Below are positions 51,905 to 61,259 of a DNA stretch of 64,000 bases, one piece after another. The DNA comes from Acidobacteriota bacterium (GTDB taxonomy: Bacteria > Acidobacteriota > Terriglobia > Terriglobales > Acidobacteriaceae). The notes beneath the pieces were generated by a model that was given only the letters and a program-made list of their open reading frames with translations, was not told the DNA's origin and ran no database searches. Position numbers and translations under genes: made by a program. Location: assembly GCA_021780075.1 (NCBI GenBank), contig JAJXZL010000022.1, positions 62,001-126,000 of the forward strand, written 5' to 3'. Position 1 is the stretch's first letter. Each line of letters begins with the position of its first letter.

Positions 51905-52714
51905 ATGTCCACCGCTGCCGTCCTTCGCCTGCAAATCGAGCGCTCGCTGGCCGACCGTTTTCCGGCTGCGCTGTCGCCTGCGCCGAAGACTATCCGCGAG
52001 GTCGCGGCCACGGGCATTCGAGCGGTGGATGAGCTGCTGGTTGGCGGGTTGCCGGTAGGTGCCATCAGCGAACTGACTGGGCCTGAGTCCTCGGGGCGGA
52101 CAAGCCTCGCTCTGGCTTTTGTTGCCAGTCGCATAGCAGAGGGCCGCGTCTGCGCCTGGGTGGATGGGAACGATTGCTTCGATCCGGAATCAGCCGCTGC
52201 CAACGGCGTTTGCCTGAGCCAGCTTCTCTGGGTGCGTTGCCGCAACGTGGAAGCGAAGCCGAAGCAGCGGGAGCAGCGCTGGGCGCGACTTGACCAGGCG
52301 CTGCGTGCAACGGATCTGCTGCTGCAGGCAGGAGGCTTTGCCGCCATCGTTCTGGATCTGGGCGCGACTGCACCAGAACATGGCAACCGCATTCCGGCTG
52401 CAACGTGGTTTCGCTTTCGCCAGGCTGCCGACCGCGCACGAGGCAGCCTGGTTGTACTGGGGCGCGCGGCGTATGCGCAGTCCAGTGCTGCCGTCGCGCT
52501 GGAGTGTTCAGGGCGGCAGGCGAGGTCTGCCGGTGGAACGGTGCTTAGTGGCCTGGAGTATGAGGTCACCCGTCGTCGGGAACGGTTTTCGTCCTTGCCT
52601 CAAGGCATGCGCATGCCGGAGTCACCAACTACAGGTCTTAGTCGTTGGGGTGGAAAGCCGCCGGTCTCTACCTGGACAGCACTGCCGGCATGGGAAGCAG
52701 TGAGGCGCGCGTGA
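51905..52714 (+). CDS. imuA: ImuA, RecA-like protein of the mutasome
   Basis: 269 residues. RecA/SulA-like core: TGIRAVDELLVGGLPVGAISELTGPESSGRTSLALAF. The Walker A reads GPESSGRT where RecA has GPESSGKT, so the key Lys is Arg. The Walker B-like stretch AAIVLDLGA is near residue 150. ImuA partners ImuB and DnaE2 in induced mutagenesis and is a RecA relative. The ribosome site is weak. GTGA overlap with imuB. Confidence 0.9.
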   Translation: MSTAAVLRLQIERSLADRFPAALSPAPKTIREVAATGIRAVDELLVGGLPVGAISELTGPESSGRTSLALAFVASRIAEGRVCAWVDGNDCFDPESAAANGVCLSQLLWVRCRNVEAKPKQREQRWARLDQALRATDLLLQAGGFAAIVLDLGATAPEHGNRIPAATWFRFRQAADRARGSLVVLGRAAYAQSSAAVALECSGRQARSAGGTVLSGLEYEVTRRRERFSSLPQGMRMPESPTTGLSRWGGKPPVSTWTALPAWEAVRRA

Positions 52715-54207
52715 AGAGCGAACTCTATGCATGCGCGCATGCCGCGGAGTTTCCCGCGCAGGCTCTGCTGCGCCTGCGGCCCGACCTTGCGACGCAGCCT
52801 GTCGCTGTACTGGAAGGCCGGGCTCCGGAGGAGACGGCCTGCGCGTTGAACTGGAAGGCTCGACAGCAAGGCACGGCGTATGGAATGACGCGCCTCGATG
52901 CCGAGAGCATTCCAGGGCTGAGGCTGCTCGCGCGATCCGCACAGAGTGAATCGGCAGCCCGCGCGGTCTTCCTCGAGTGTGTCGCACAGTTTTCCCCACG
53001 CATTGAAGAAGCAAGCCGGGGAACGGCCTGTGCCTTTGTGCTGGACATTGATGGAGCGGAGCGGCTCTTCGGTCCGCCTGAGAAGATGGCGCAAAGGCTG
53101 CGTGCGGCACTGGCCGCGGCAGGGTTTCGCACTTCGATTGCAGTAAGCGCAAACTTTCACACTGCGCGGATGAAGGCTGCGCACTCGCGTGGCATCTCGG
53201 TGATTCGCGCGGGTGAAGAAGCAGGCGCGCTGGCGAGCCTTCCCATCAGCGCACTCGTTCTTGACGCTGATCAGGCGGAGACCTTTGCAATCTGGGGTAT
53301 CCGTACGCTGGGCGAGTTGGCTGCATTGCCCGAGGCAGAACTGGTTACCAGGCTTGGCGCTGAAGCGCGTGCGTGGAGCGCGCTGGCGCACGGTCGGGCG
53401 GCGCATCTTTTCCAGCCTGTCGAGCCTGTGCTTGCTCTCGAAGAATTCTGTGAGTTCGAGACGCCGGTCGAGCAGATTGATTCGCTGCTGTTCGTCGCAG
53501 TGCGGATGATCGACTCGCTGGCCGCCCGTGCGAATGGCCGGGCACTGGCGTTGGCCGCACTCACGGCGCGGATGAAGCTTGAAGACGGCAGTTGGCACGA
53601 ACGAATTATTCGGCCCGCTCTGCCATCGGTAGACCGCAGGTTCCTGCTGAAGCTCGTGCACATGGAGATCGGCGCACATCCGCCACAAGCTGCCGTTGTC
53701 TCGCTCTTGCTCCGAGCGGAAGCCGGACAGGCTAGCCAGATGCAGCTTGGCCTGTTTGCACCCGAGATGCCAGAGCCATCGAAGCTCAATGTGACACTGG
53801 CACGGCTCAAAGCAATCGTGGGAGAGGACCGCGTGGGTTCGCCGGCGCTCGATGATACCCATCGCGCAGACAGCTTCCGCATGAAAGGCTTCGTCGCAGG
53901 CAGCAGCGCGGATGCGCTGAACGGGCTGTCTCAGCGTGTGGCACTGCGCCGTGTGCGTCCGCCGGAACCACTGAGTGTTGTGCTACGCGCGGCCAGACCC
54001 ATCGCATTTCGCAACCTTGCTCGGCGCTTCGAGATTACCGAGGCGTATGGTCCATGGCGGACGAGTGGATGCTGGTGGTCGATGGATGCCTGGGATGGCG
54101 AGGAGTGGGACGTGCTGACCACGGAACACGATGGAACGGCGGTAGCTTGCGTATTAACTCACGACCTGCAACGGAACACCTGGAATCTGGAGGCGTTCTA
54201 TGACTGA
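52711..54207 (+). CDS. imuB: ImuB, Y-family polymerase-like mutasome subunit
   Basis: 498 residues. N-terminal YELYACAHAAEFPAQALLRL-type start (SELYACAHAAEFPAQ) and the Y-family palm (FVLDIDGAERLFGPPEKMAQRL) with little-finger domain after residue 220. ImuB usually lacks polymerase activity and tethers DnaE2 to the beta clamp. The catalytic acid triad of Pol IV is not evident here. GTG 52711 overlaps the imuA stop; the frame is open from 52645 but only the overlap start matches the family. Overlaps dnaE2 by 8 bp. Confidence 0.93.
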   Translation: MKSELYACAHAAEFPAQALLRLRPDLATQPVAVLEGRAPEETACALNWKARQQGTAYGMTRLDAESIPGLRLLARSAQSESAARAVFLECVAQFSPRIEEASRGTACAFVLDIDGAERLFGPPEKMAQRLRAALAAAGFRTSIAVSANFHTARMKAAHSRGISVIRAGEEAGALASLPISALVLDADQAETFAIWGIRTLGELAALPEAELVTRLGAEARAWSALAHGRAAHLFQPVEPVLALEEFCEFETPVEQIDSLLFVAVRMIDSLAARANGRALALAALTARMKLEDGSWHERIIRPALPSVDRRFLLKLVHMEIGAHPPQAAVVSLLLRAEAGQASQMQLGLFAPEMPEPSKLNVTLARLKAIVGEDRVGSPALDDTHRADSFRMKGFVAGSSADALNGLSQRVALRRVRPPEPLSVVLRAARPIAFRNLARRFEITEAYGPWRTSGCWWSMDAWDGEEWDVLTTEHDGTAVACVLTHDLQRNTWNLEAFYD

Positions 54208-57200
54208 CCGCCGCTCACAGATGCCCAACATGCGATCGCCAGGTACGCCAGTGTGCCATCCGAACGACGAATACCAACCGCCGATTCTGCAGAGATTCAC
54301 GAGCAATTCGGTTTCTGGCAGCGGCGACTACGTCGAACTGCACGCAACGAGCGCCTTCAGCTTTCTGGCTGGCGCGTCGCAGCCGGAAGCACTCATCGAG
54401 CAGGCAGCAACACTTGGCATGCCAGCAATCGGACTGGCGGACCGCAATGGACTGTATGGCGCTGCACGCTTTCACACTGAGGCGAAGCGGCGCGGCGTCA
54501 AGGCGCACATCGGCGCAGAGATTGCCATTGCATCGTTCGGCAACCGGCTGACACCGCCAGCATGGCTGCCGCATCAGTTCGGAGAGGAGCCTGCGCGCAT
54601 TACCTTACTCTGCGCGTCGCAGACCGGCTATCAGAATCTCTGCCAGCTCATCACGCGCTTCAAGATGCGCGAGACGACCAAGGCTGAAGGTGCAGCCACT
54701 CTGGACGATCTGGAAGAGTTTTCAGCAGGGCTGATCTGCCTGACAGGCGGCGAGGAGGGACCTCTGGCTGCTGCGCTGGCGCGCGGCGGCGAGAGCGAGA
54801 CACACAAGGCCCTCGGCAGGCTCGTTTCGATTTACGGTCGTGGCAACATCTATCTTGAGCTGCAGCGCCATCACGAGCGCGAGGAAGAATGCCGCAACCA
54901 GTCGCTGCTCTCTGCCGCAGCGCAGTTTGGTCTGCCGGTGATTGCCACCAATGGCGTGCGCTACGCCAGCGATAAGGATAGAGAGCTACTTGATTTGTTT
55001 ACTGCGGTTCGTCATCACACCACGCTCGATCGTGCAGGACGTCTGCTTGCAACGAACTCCATGCGGCATCTGCGCACGCCGCGCGAGATGGCCGCTCTCT
55101 TCCGCGATATCCCAGAAGCCATTGCCAACACGCGCATCGTAAGCGATCGGCTCGGTTTCACGCTCGACAAGCTGGGCTACGAATTCCCGCTGTATCCCGT
55201 ATCTCAAGGCGAGACCATGGACAGCTTTCTTGCCAGGCGCGCCGAGGAAGGAGTGCAGAAGCGCTACGGATCGCCAGCCAGGCGGCATCTGCTCACGAAG
55301 GCTCGCACGCAAGTAGCGCATGAGCTTGCCCTGATTGCAAAGCTTGGCTTTGCCGGCTACTTCCTCATCGTCTGGGATCTGATCCGCTTTTGTCAGAGCA
55401 AGAGATTTCTAGTGCAGGGGCGCGGTTCGGCGGCGAACTCCGCCGTCTGTTACGCGCTTGAGATCACGGCCGTCGATCCGGTCGGCATGGAACTGCTCTT
55501 CGAGCGGTTCCTGAGCGAGAACCGCGGCGAGTGGCCCGACATCGACCTTGATCTCGCCTCAGGCGACGAGCGCGAGCAGGTTATCCAGTATCTCTACGAG
55601 CGCTACGGCGCGCTCGGTGCGGCCATGACCGCCAACGTCATCACCTATCGCAGTCGCTCTGCAGCACGCGAGGTGGGCAAGGCGCTGGGCTTTGAAGAGG
55701 AGCAGACTGCACGACTCTCCGGTCTTGTCGGGCACTGGGAGTGGCGCGGCCCCAACGACACGCTGAACCACCACTTTCAGCAAGCAGGCTTCGATATCCG
55801 GCATCCACGCATCGCCCGCTACCTGGATCTTTGCCTTCGCCTCAAGGATCTGCCGCGGCATCTCGGCCAGCACTCCGGTGGCATGGTTATCTGCGCCGGC
55901 CTTCTGAATCGCGTCGTCCCTATCGAGCGCGCATCGATGCCCGGCCGCACTGTGATTCAGTGGGACAAGGAGGACTGCGCCAACATGGGGCTCATCAAGG
56001 TGGACCTGCTCGGCCTGGGCATGATGGCCGTGCTCAAGGACGCGATCGAGATGATTCCGAGCCACTATGGCAAGCAGGTGGATCTGGCTACACTACCCGA
56101 AGATCCTCTTGTCTACGAGACTCTGCGCAAGGCTGATACGGTTGGCATGTTCCAGGTGGAGAGCCGCGCGCAGATGGCGTCGATTCCGCACAACGCGCCT
56201 GTGCGCTTCTACGACCTTGTTGTGCAGGTGGCGATCATTCGTCCCGGCCCGATTGTGGGCAAGATGATGCATCCTTACATGAGGCGCCGCCAGGGCAAGG
56301 AAGAAGTGACATATCCGCATCCTCTGCTGGAGCCGGCGCTGAAACGCACATTGGGTGTGCCGCTCTTTCAGGAGCAACTGCTGCGCATGGCCATGACTGT
56401 GGCCAGCTTCTCCGGCGCCGAGGCCGAGGAGCTTCGCCGTGCGGTCGGAATGCGCCGGTCCATGCAGCGCATGAAAGACCTCGAAGGCCGCCTGCGCGCG
56501 GGCATGACGCGCAACGGCATCGACGCCGAGGCACAGAACAACATCGTGCAGGGCATCAGTTCCTTCGCCATGTATGGTTTTCCAGAGTCGCACGCCGCGA
56601 GCTTCGCGCTCATCGCCTACGCCTCGGCTTATCTCAAAGTGCACTATCTCGCTGCGTTCACCTGCGGTCTGCTCAACAACCAGCCCATGGGCTTCTACTC
56701 GCCCGCCGTGCTCATCAAGGACGCCCAGCGGCACGGCCTGCAGGTGCGTCCGATCGACGTGCAGCGCTCCGGCTGGCCATGCACGCTGGAGCCGGAGGCT
56801 GATGGCTCGTTCTCACTGCGCATCGGCATGAACTATGCAAAGGGGTTGCGGCAATCCTCCGCGGAGGCATTGCTGGAAGCTCGTGCTGTAGCTGGAGCCT
56901 TCAGTTCTGTCGACGAACTGGCTCTACGCGTGCCCGAGATCAGCCGCAAGGAACTGGTTACTCTGGCACGTATCGGTGCGCTCAATGCGCTCGAGCGTGT
57001 CGAGCATCGCCGCGATGCTCTGTGGCAGGTGGAGCAGGCGGGACGGCCCGTGGGTCCGCTGCTGCGCGGTGCTCATTCTGCGTCGGGCTCATCTTTCAAT
57101 CAAGTTCTGCTACGGCAGATGACCACCGATGAACGCCTTGCAGCCGACTTCGCTGGAACCGGTATCACCACTGGCCCGCATCCCATTGCCTACCATCGTG

Positions 57201-57535
57201 CTGCATTGCGCAGTGAAGGAATTCTCTCGGCTGACGATCTTATGCGCTGTGCCGGCAATCGTTCTGTCCGCATCGCCGGCTGCGTCATTGCGCGGCAGCG
57301 GCCGGGTACTGCAAAGGGCTTCGTCTTCCTCTCACTCGAAGACGAAACGGGCATTGCCAATATTATCCTCACACCTGACATGTTTGAACGCGAGCGCATA
57401 GTCATTACACGCTCACGCTGTCTGCTCATCGAAGGACCGGTGCAAAACCAGGACAGCGTCATCCACGTTAAAGCAAGAAAGATCACGCCACTGACCATCA
57501 CGACCGCCGACGTCCGTTCGCATGACTTTCATTGA
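54200..57535 (+). CDS. dnaE2: Error-prone DNA polymerase DnaE2
   Basis: 1111 residues, C-family polymerase of the SOS mutasome. PHP domain at about 45-340 (YVELHATSAFSFLAGASQPEAL; GLADRNGLYG), polymerase core with GRGSAANSAVCYALEITAVDP and the acidic active site in WPDIDLDLASGDEREQVIQYLYERYG, HhH region and a C-terminal OB fold (VRIAGCVIARQRPGTAKGFVFLSLEDETG). Shorter than DnaE1 and without its tau-binding tail, as DnaE2 should be. An extra 40 residues precede the PHP domain. Third gene of the cassette. Confidence 0.96.
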   Translation: MTDRRSQMPNMRSPGTPVCHPNDEYQPPILQRFTSNSVSGSGDYVELHATSAFSFLAGASQPEALIEQAATLGMPAIGLADRNGLYGAARFHTEAKRRGVKAHIGAEIAIASFGNRLTPPAWLPHQFGEEPARITLLCASQTGYQNLCQLITRFKMRETTKAEGAATLDDLEEFSAGLICLTGGEEGPLAAALARGGESETHKALGRLVSIYGRGNIYLELQRHHEREEECRNQSLLSAAAQFGLPVIATNGVRYASDKDRELLDLFTAVRHHTTLDRAGRLLATNSMRHLRTPREMAALFRDIPEAIANTRIVSDRLGFTLDKLGYEFPLYPVSQGETMDSFLARRAEEGVQKRYGSPARRHLLTKARTQVAHELALIAKLGFAGYFLIVWDLIRFCQSKRFLVQGRGSAANSAVCYALEITAVDPVGMELLFERFLSENRGEWPDIDLDLASGDEREQVIQYLYERYGALGAAMTANVITYRSRSAAREVGKALGFEEEQTARLSGLVGHWEWRGPNDTLNHHFQQAGFDIRHPRIARYLDLCLRLKDLPRHLGQHSGGMVICAGLLNRVVPIERASMPGRTVIQWDKEDCANMGLIKVDLLGLGMMAVLKDAIEMIPSHYGKQVDLATLPEDPLVYETLRKADTVGMFQVESRAQMASIPHNAPVRFYDLVVQVAIIRPGPIVGKMMHPYMRRRQGKEEVTYPHPLLEPALKRTLGVPLFQEQLLRMAMTVASFSGAEAEELRRAVGMRRSMQRMKDLEGRLRAGMTRNGIDAEAQNNIVQGISSFAMYGFPESHAASFALIAYASAYLKVHYLAAFTCGLLNNQPMGFYSPAVLIKDAQRHGLQVRPIDVQRSGWPCTLEPEADGSFSLRIGMNYAKGLRQSSAEALLEARAVAGAFSSVDELALRVPEISRKELVTLARIGALNALERVEHRRDALWQVEQAGRPVGPLLRGAHSASGSSFNQVLLRQMTTDERLAADFAGTGITTGPHPIAYHRAALRSEGILSADDLMRCAGNRSVRIAGCVIARQRPGTAKGFVFLSLEDETGIANIILTPDMFERERIVITRSRCLLIEGPVQNQDSVIHVKARKITPLTITTADVRSHDFH

Positions 57536-57826
57536 GCCGCGATACCGACGCTACCGCGGAATCAACTCCATCCATCGACTCATTTAACGGGAGACTCCAT
57601 GTGGATGCTGCGGAAAACCTGGGGCTGCCCTTACTCCCGAGGACTAACATGAGACAACTTCGGTGTCGCAGTTAATTCAGGACATCTTGCAATATCTGGC
57701 TCATCTCTACGCTGCAAATGCACTTTCAAGTTCTATGCCAATCCATTCTCTTTGGTAGCTGGGTCTTTCAACATAACCTGAATCGCGAACTACTGGCCAA
57801 CACTGTGGCTTGGGGCCGTCTTCGCC
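57536..57826. other. Non-coding gap after dnaE2
   Basis: 291 bp between dnaE2 and the response regulator stop, both pointing inward. No gene, strong hairpin or T-run was recognised. Confidence 0.4.
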
Positions 57827-59188
57827 TCACGAGAGTAATTCATACTCGCGCAGCTTTCGGTACAGGTTCCTCTCACTAATTCCGAGCAATTGCGCAGTAT
57901 GGCCGCGGTGTCCTTTGCAGGCTTCCAGAGCTGCAAGAATGTGCGTCCGTTCAGCAGTCTGGAGCGTAGACAACTGTGGGGTGGCTGGCGATGATTCTGA
58001 CTGCTCCGTCGGCTTTGCGTAACATAAAGCAGGAGGCAGATGCTCCGGTAGCACTGTGGAGCCTTCACACAGCACGAGTGCCGCTTCCACCACATGCAAC
58101 AGTTCGCGAACATTGCCTGGCCAGTGATGACGCCGAAGTGCTTCGAGGGCTTGTTCGCTGAGCTGTTTCTTTGAGCCAAACTGCAGGTTGAGTTTTGCAA
58201 CAAAGTGCTGCGCCATAACGTCGATGTCGCCGCTGCGCGCCCGCAACGGCGGAACCTCCACGGTGATTGTGCTCAGTCGGTAGTACAGATCCTCACGGAA
58301 GATACCCTGCTGCACCATGCGAGGGATATCGCGGTTGGTGGCGGCTAATACCCGAACATTAACGTGAATCTCCCGCGTTCCGCCCAAATGTCTGAACGTG
58401 GAGGTATCAAGTACGCGCAGCAAGGTTGTCTGCGTTGTTGGACTGATCTCGCCAATCTCGTCCAAAAAAATGGTTCCGCCATCCGCAACTTCAAAAAGTC
58501 CAGGCTTTGCGTGCTCCGCGCCGGTAAAGGCTCCGCGCTCGTGGCCGAATAGCTCGCTCTGGAGCAGACTCTCCTGTAACGCGGCGCACTCCACCACGAC
58601 AAAAGGTTTAGCACTCCTCGTGCTCCGTGCATGAATAAGCTTTGCGACCCGCTCCTTGCCCACCCCAGTTTCGCCCGAGATGAGAACAGCAGTATCGCGC
58701 GGGGCAATCTTATGAATGATGCTGAGCAGTTGATGAAACTCGGGGCTTTCTCCCACAAATGAGCTTTCGAGATTGGGCGGAGTTAGCGCGCGTTCAAGAA
58801 GGTTTGCCCTCTGCCGCAACGCCCGCCGCTCGAGAGCACGTTGGATGCGGATATCAAGCTCATCCAAAGGACAGGGCTTCACCACGTAGTCAAAGGCTCC
58901 AATGCGAATCGACTCGATGGCGGTATCGATGGAGCCGTGACCCGTAAGCATGATGACCTCGGTCGTCGGCGCATTAGCCGTGATGGTGCGTAGTGCATCG
59001 AGCCCGCCCATGCCAGGTAGCCGCAAGTCGAGGAGCACAATTTCAGGGTCGTCAGCCTTGACGCGCTGGACCGCTTCTTCACCTGACCCAGCGGTTACGA
59101 CCTCGTAGCCGATCCGCTTAAGCTCTTGCGCCATCACATGACGAAACGCTGCATCGTCGTCAACGAGCAGGATGGAGGCTTGGCTCAT
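57827..59188 (-). CDS. NtrC-family sigma-54-dependent response regulator
   Basis: 453 residues. Receiver domain with phospho-site Asp54 (IVLLDLRLPGMGG) and Thr/Lys switch residues; AAA+ domain at about 145-375 with Walker A GETGVGKERVAKLIH, the sigma-54-contacting GAFTGA loop and RVLDTSTFRHLGG; C-terminal Fis-type helix-turn-helix (HTAQLLGISERNLYRKLREYEL). It therefore should activate a -24/-12 promoter, and one exists upstream of the divergent operon at 61213. Its start overlaps the kinase stop by four bases (ATGA). Confidence 0.96.
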   Translation of the reverse strand: MSQASILLVDDDAAFRHVMAQELKRIGYEVVTAGSGEEAVQRVKADDPEIVLLDLRLPGMGGLDALRTITANAPTTEVIMLTGHGSIDTAIESIRIGAFDYVVKPCPLDELDIRIQRALERRALRQRANLLERALTPPNLESSFVGESPEFHQLLSIIHKIAPRDTAVLISGETGVGKERVAKLIHARSTRSAKPFVVVECAALQESLLQSELFGHERGAFTGAEHAKPGLFEVADGGTIFLDEIGEISPTTQTTLLRVLDTSTFRHLGGTREIHVNVRVLAATNRDIPRMVQQGIFREDLYYRLSTITVEVPPLRARSGDIDVMAQHFVAKLNLQFGSKKQLSEQALEALRRHHWPGNVRELLHVVEAALVLCEGSTVLPEHLPPALCYAKPTEQSESSPATPQLSTLQTAERTHILAALEACKGHRGHTAQLLGISERNLYRKLREYELLS

Positions 59189-61056
59189 GGTTCAACCTCC
59201 TGTACAGGCTCGGGTTGGATTGTCGGCAACACCACTTCGAACATCGACCCATTGTCGAGCTTACTCTCCACCACGATGTCGCCACCCCAACTTCGCACAG
59301 CATTCAACGAGAGGAATAAACCCAGTCCGGTTCCCCCGTCACGCATGCTGAAAAAGGGCTCAAATATTTTGTGCAGATTTTCCTGCGCAATTCCGCAACC
59401 CTCGTCGCGTACGCGAATACGAACAACGCCGTTGCTTTCGGCTTCGACAGTAACCCGGCTCCCCGGCTTAGACGCCTGAATTGCGTTGAGCAACAGATTG
59501 ATCAGGATATCCTGCAATTCCGCCTCGCCTGCCCTCACATGCACGCCAGCCGCGAGCGGCTGCACCACAATCTGCACGGAGTGAGCGCGTGCAGTGGGAT
59601 CGACGAGCCGCTGCGCAGATTCAATCGCCTCGCGCACATCGACGATGGCCTCATGGCTACGCTGTCCCCGCGACAGGCGCAGAAATTGTTGCGTAATGCC
59701 CCGGCAGCGCAGCAACTGCTCGCGCGCAATTGCAGCACTCTCGCGGATTCTTTCAGGCTCTGGTTGCGCGCTCTGTTGGGCGGGCGTTTCGCGCAGGATA
59801 CCCTCGATGCAGGTAAGCACTGTGCCCAGTGGAGTATTCAATTCGTGAGAAAACCCGGATGCCAAGACTCCCAGCGAGGCCAGCCGATGCGACTCCGCCA
59901 GCTTTGCTTCTGCCGCGCGCCTCTCTGAGATGTCGCGCCATACCTCGACCACATGCGTCAGGTGACCGCTCGCATCACGGATCGGCGAGACATGAATCTC
60001 CTCCCAGGCCACCTTGCCGTTGCCGCAGCGATGCTCGAAAATGCGCACCTGGTGTATCCCTGTCTGCAGATATTTGAGGGTAGGACAATCCGGCTGCGCG
60101 CAGGCTCCAGTGCAGAGCTGGTAACAGAAGCTTCCAACAACCTGCTCGCGGGCACTTCCGGTTCGTCGCAGAAACGCGTCATTCGCGGCGATGATCCTTC
60201 GCTCTGGATCCAACACAACAATTCCATCGTCGATGCTGTTGATAACGGTTTCCAGCCGCTCTCTCTCGGCACTCACCTCGTTCACCAGCCCGGCCACGGA
60301 GTCGGCCATCATGTTGAACTCCCGGCCCAGCCACGCCAGCGTATCGGAGCCATCCACCTGCGCTCGCCGCTCAAGGTCGCCTTGGGAAACCATGCGCGCT
60401 GTGTTCTCAAGGCGCTGCAGTCTGCGCAGGACAGACACCCGGATCACCACGAAGATTGCGCCAACAATCACAAAGGTCAGTGCTCCGGTGCCCGCGACCA
60501 TCCAGCGCAGGTCCCGCGTCATGCCGGCGCGAACCTCGCCCGCATCGTAATCCAGGATCAGCACTCCGTTGATCGTCTTGTCCGGAGCGTGGCAGCGATG
60601 ACAGTCCTCACGGTTACGGATCGGGACAACAGTCCGAAGAATCGTCCCGCCCCGCGTTTCAATCACGCGGTTCGATGCCCTTCGATCCACTGGATCGCGG
60701 TGACACGCCTGGCAGGTGGGAGAGCTGATCTGAAAGTCGTCCTCATGCTTGAGCGGCGCACTCGAATAGCGTGGCACGCCGTCGCGGTTCAGCAGCACCA
60801 GTTGCTCCACCCGCGCCTGTTTGCCAAATCCCTCGATCATCTGGGCAATCAACGGCCGATCGTTCTTCAGCATCGCGTGTTCAAGAGCTGTCTGAATCAG
60901 TTCGCTCTCGGCAAGCGCATTGATGCGCGCCATTTCGAGCACGCTGTTGAAATGCCGCACGGAATAGAAGTACGCAGCCACGGCGCAGGCCACCACCACC
61001 GCTGCGGTCACACCCAGCGTGAGACCAACCGTCATGCTGGAAAAGCGCAACTTCAT
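59185..61056 (-). CDS. Membrane histidine kinase with two periplasmic CxxCH haem sites
   Basis: 623 residues. Membrane helices at about 9-30 and 186-208 bound a periplasmic domain with CQACH (115-119) and CHRCH (152-156), two c-type haem attachment motifs. HAMP at about 209-262; PAS at 266-378 with a Cys set C311, C315, C319, C324; HisKA with phospho-His404 (FSHELNTPLG); HATPase with N525, DEGCGIA and GGTGLGLFLS. It probably senses redox state or a gas ligand through its haems and phosphorylates the coupled regulator. ATG 61056 is preferred to a GTG at 61092, which has no ribosome site and would put 12 polar residues before the helix. Confidence 0.93.
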   Translation of the reverse strand: MKLRFSSMTVGLTLGVTAAVVVACAVAAYFYSVRHFNSVLEMARINALAESELIQTALEHAMLKNDRPLIAQMIEGFGKQARVEQLVLLNRDGVPRYSSAPLKHEDDFQISSPTCQACHRDPVDRRASNRVIETRGGTILRTVVPIRNREDCHRCHAPDKTINGVLILDYDAGEVRAGMTRDLRWMVAGTGALTFVIVGAIFVVIRVSVLRRLQRLENTARMVSQGDLERRAQVDGSDTLAWLGREFNMMADSVAGLVNEVSAERERLETVINSIDDGIVVLDPERRIIAANDAFLRRTGSAREQVVGSFCYQLCTGACAQPDCPTLKYLQTGIHQVRIFEHRCGNGKVAWEEIHVSPIRDASGHLTHVVEVWRDISERRAAEAKLAESHRLASLGVLASGFSHELNTPLGTVLTCIEGILRETPAQQSAQPEPERIRESAAIAREQLLRCRGITQQFLRLSRGQRSHEAIVDVREAIESAQRLVDPTARAHSVQIVVQPLAAGVHVRAGEAELQDILINLLLNAIQASKPGSRVTVEAESNGVVRIRVRDEGCGIAQENLHKIFEPFFSMRDGGTGLGLFLSLNAVRSWGGDIVVESKLDNGSMFEVVLPTIQPEPVQEVEP

Positions 61057-61114
61057 TGGAAGGTTCCGGTAACTGGTTGCGAATTTTTGCACATGGCCGA
61101 GTTGGCGTCAACGC

Positions 61115-61143
61115 CTGACGAATTGTCAGTTCGATCATGACAA
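61115..61143. promoter_or_regulatory. Candidate enhancer (activator) site
   Basis: CTGACGAATTGTCAG (61115-61129) is a near-palindrome and overlaps a second one, TTGTCA-N9-TGACAA (61123-61143). A further TGACA follows at 61146. Centre about 100-120 bp upstream of the sigma-54 start, the usual place for an NtrC-type enhancer. Confidence 0.5.
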
Positions 61144-61212
61144 AGTGACAGTCGTACGCCAGCATCGCTCTCGCACGAGCTGAAACGAAGAGAGTTAGAA
61201 GCCGTTCAGGAA

Positions 61213-61229
61213 TGGCACGCCGGGTGCTT
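61213..61229 (+). promoter_or_regulatory. Sigma-54 (-24/-12) promoter
   Basis: TGGCACGCCGGGTGCTT: the invariant GG (61214-61215) and GC (61226-61227) are exactly ten bases apart, and the TGGCACG half is a perfect consensus. It lies 31 bases before ATG 61260 of the redox operon, with AAGGAGG in between. Confidence 0.85.
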
Positions 61230-61259
61230 AAACCAGGGCCATAAAGGAGGTATAACGCG

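Noticed and set aside
52600-53862. 420-codon minus-strand frame opposite imuB
   Set aside because: Antisense to imuB and without a recognisable motif.
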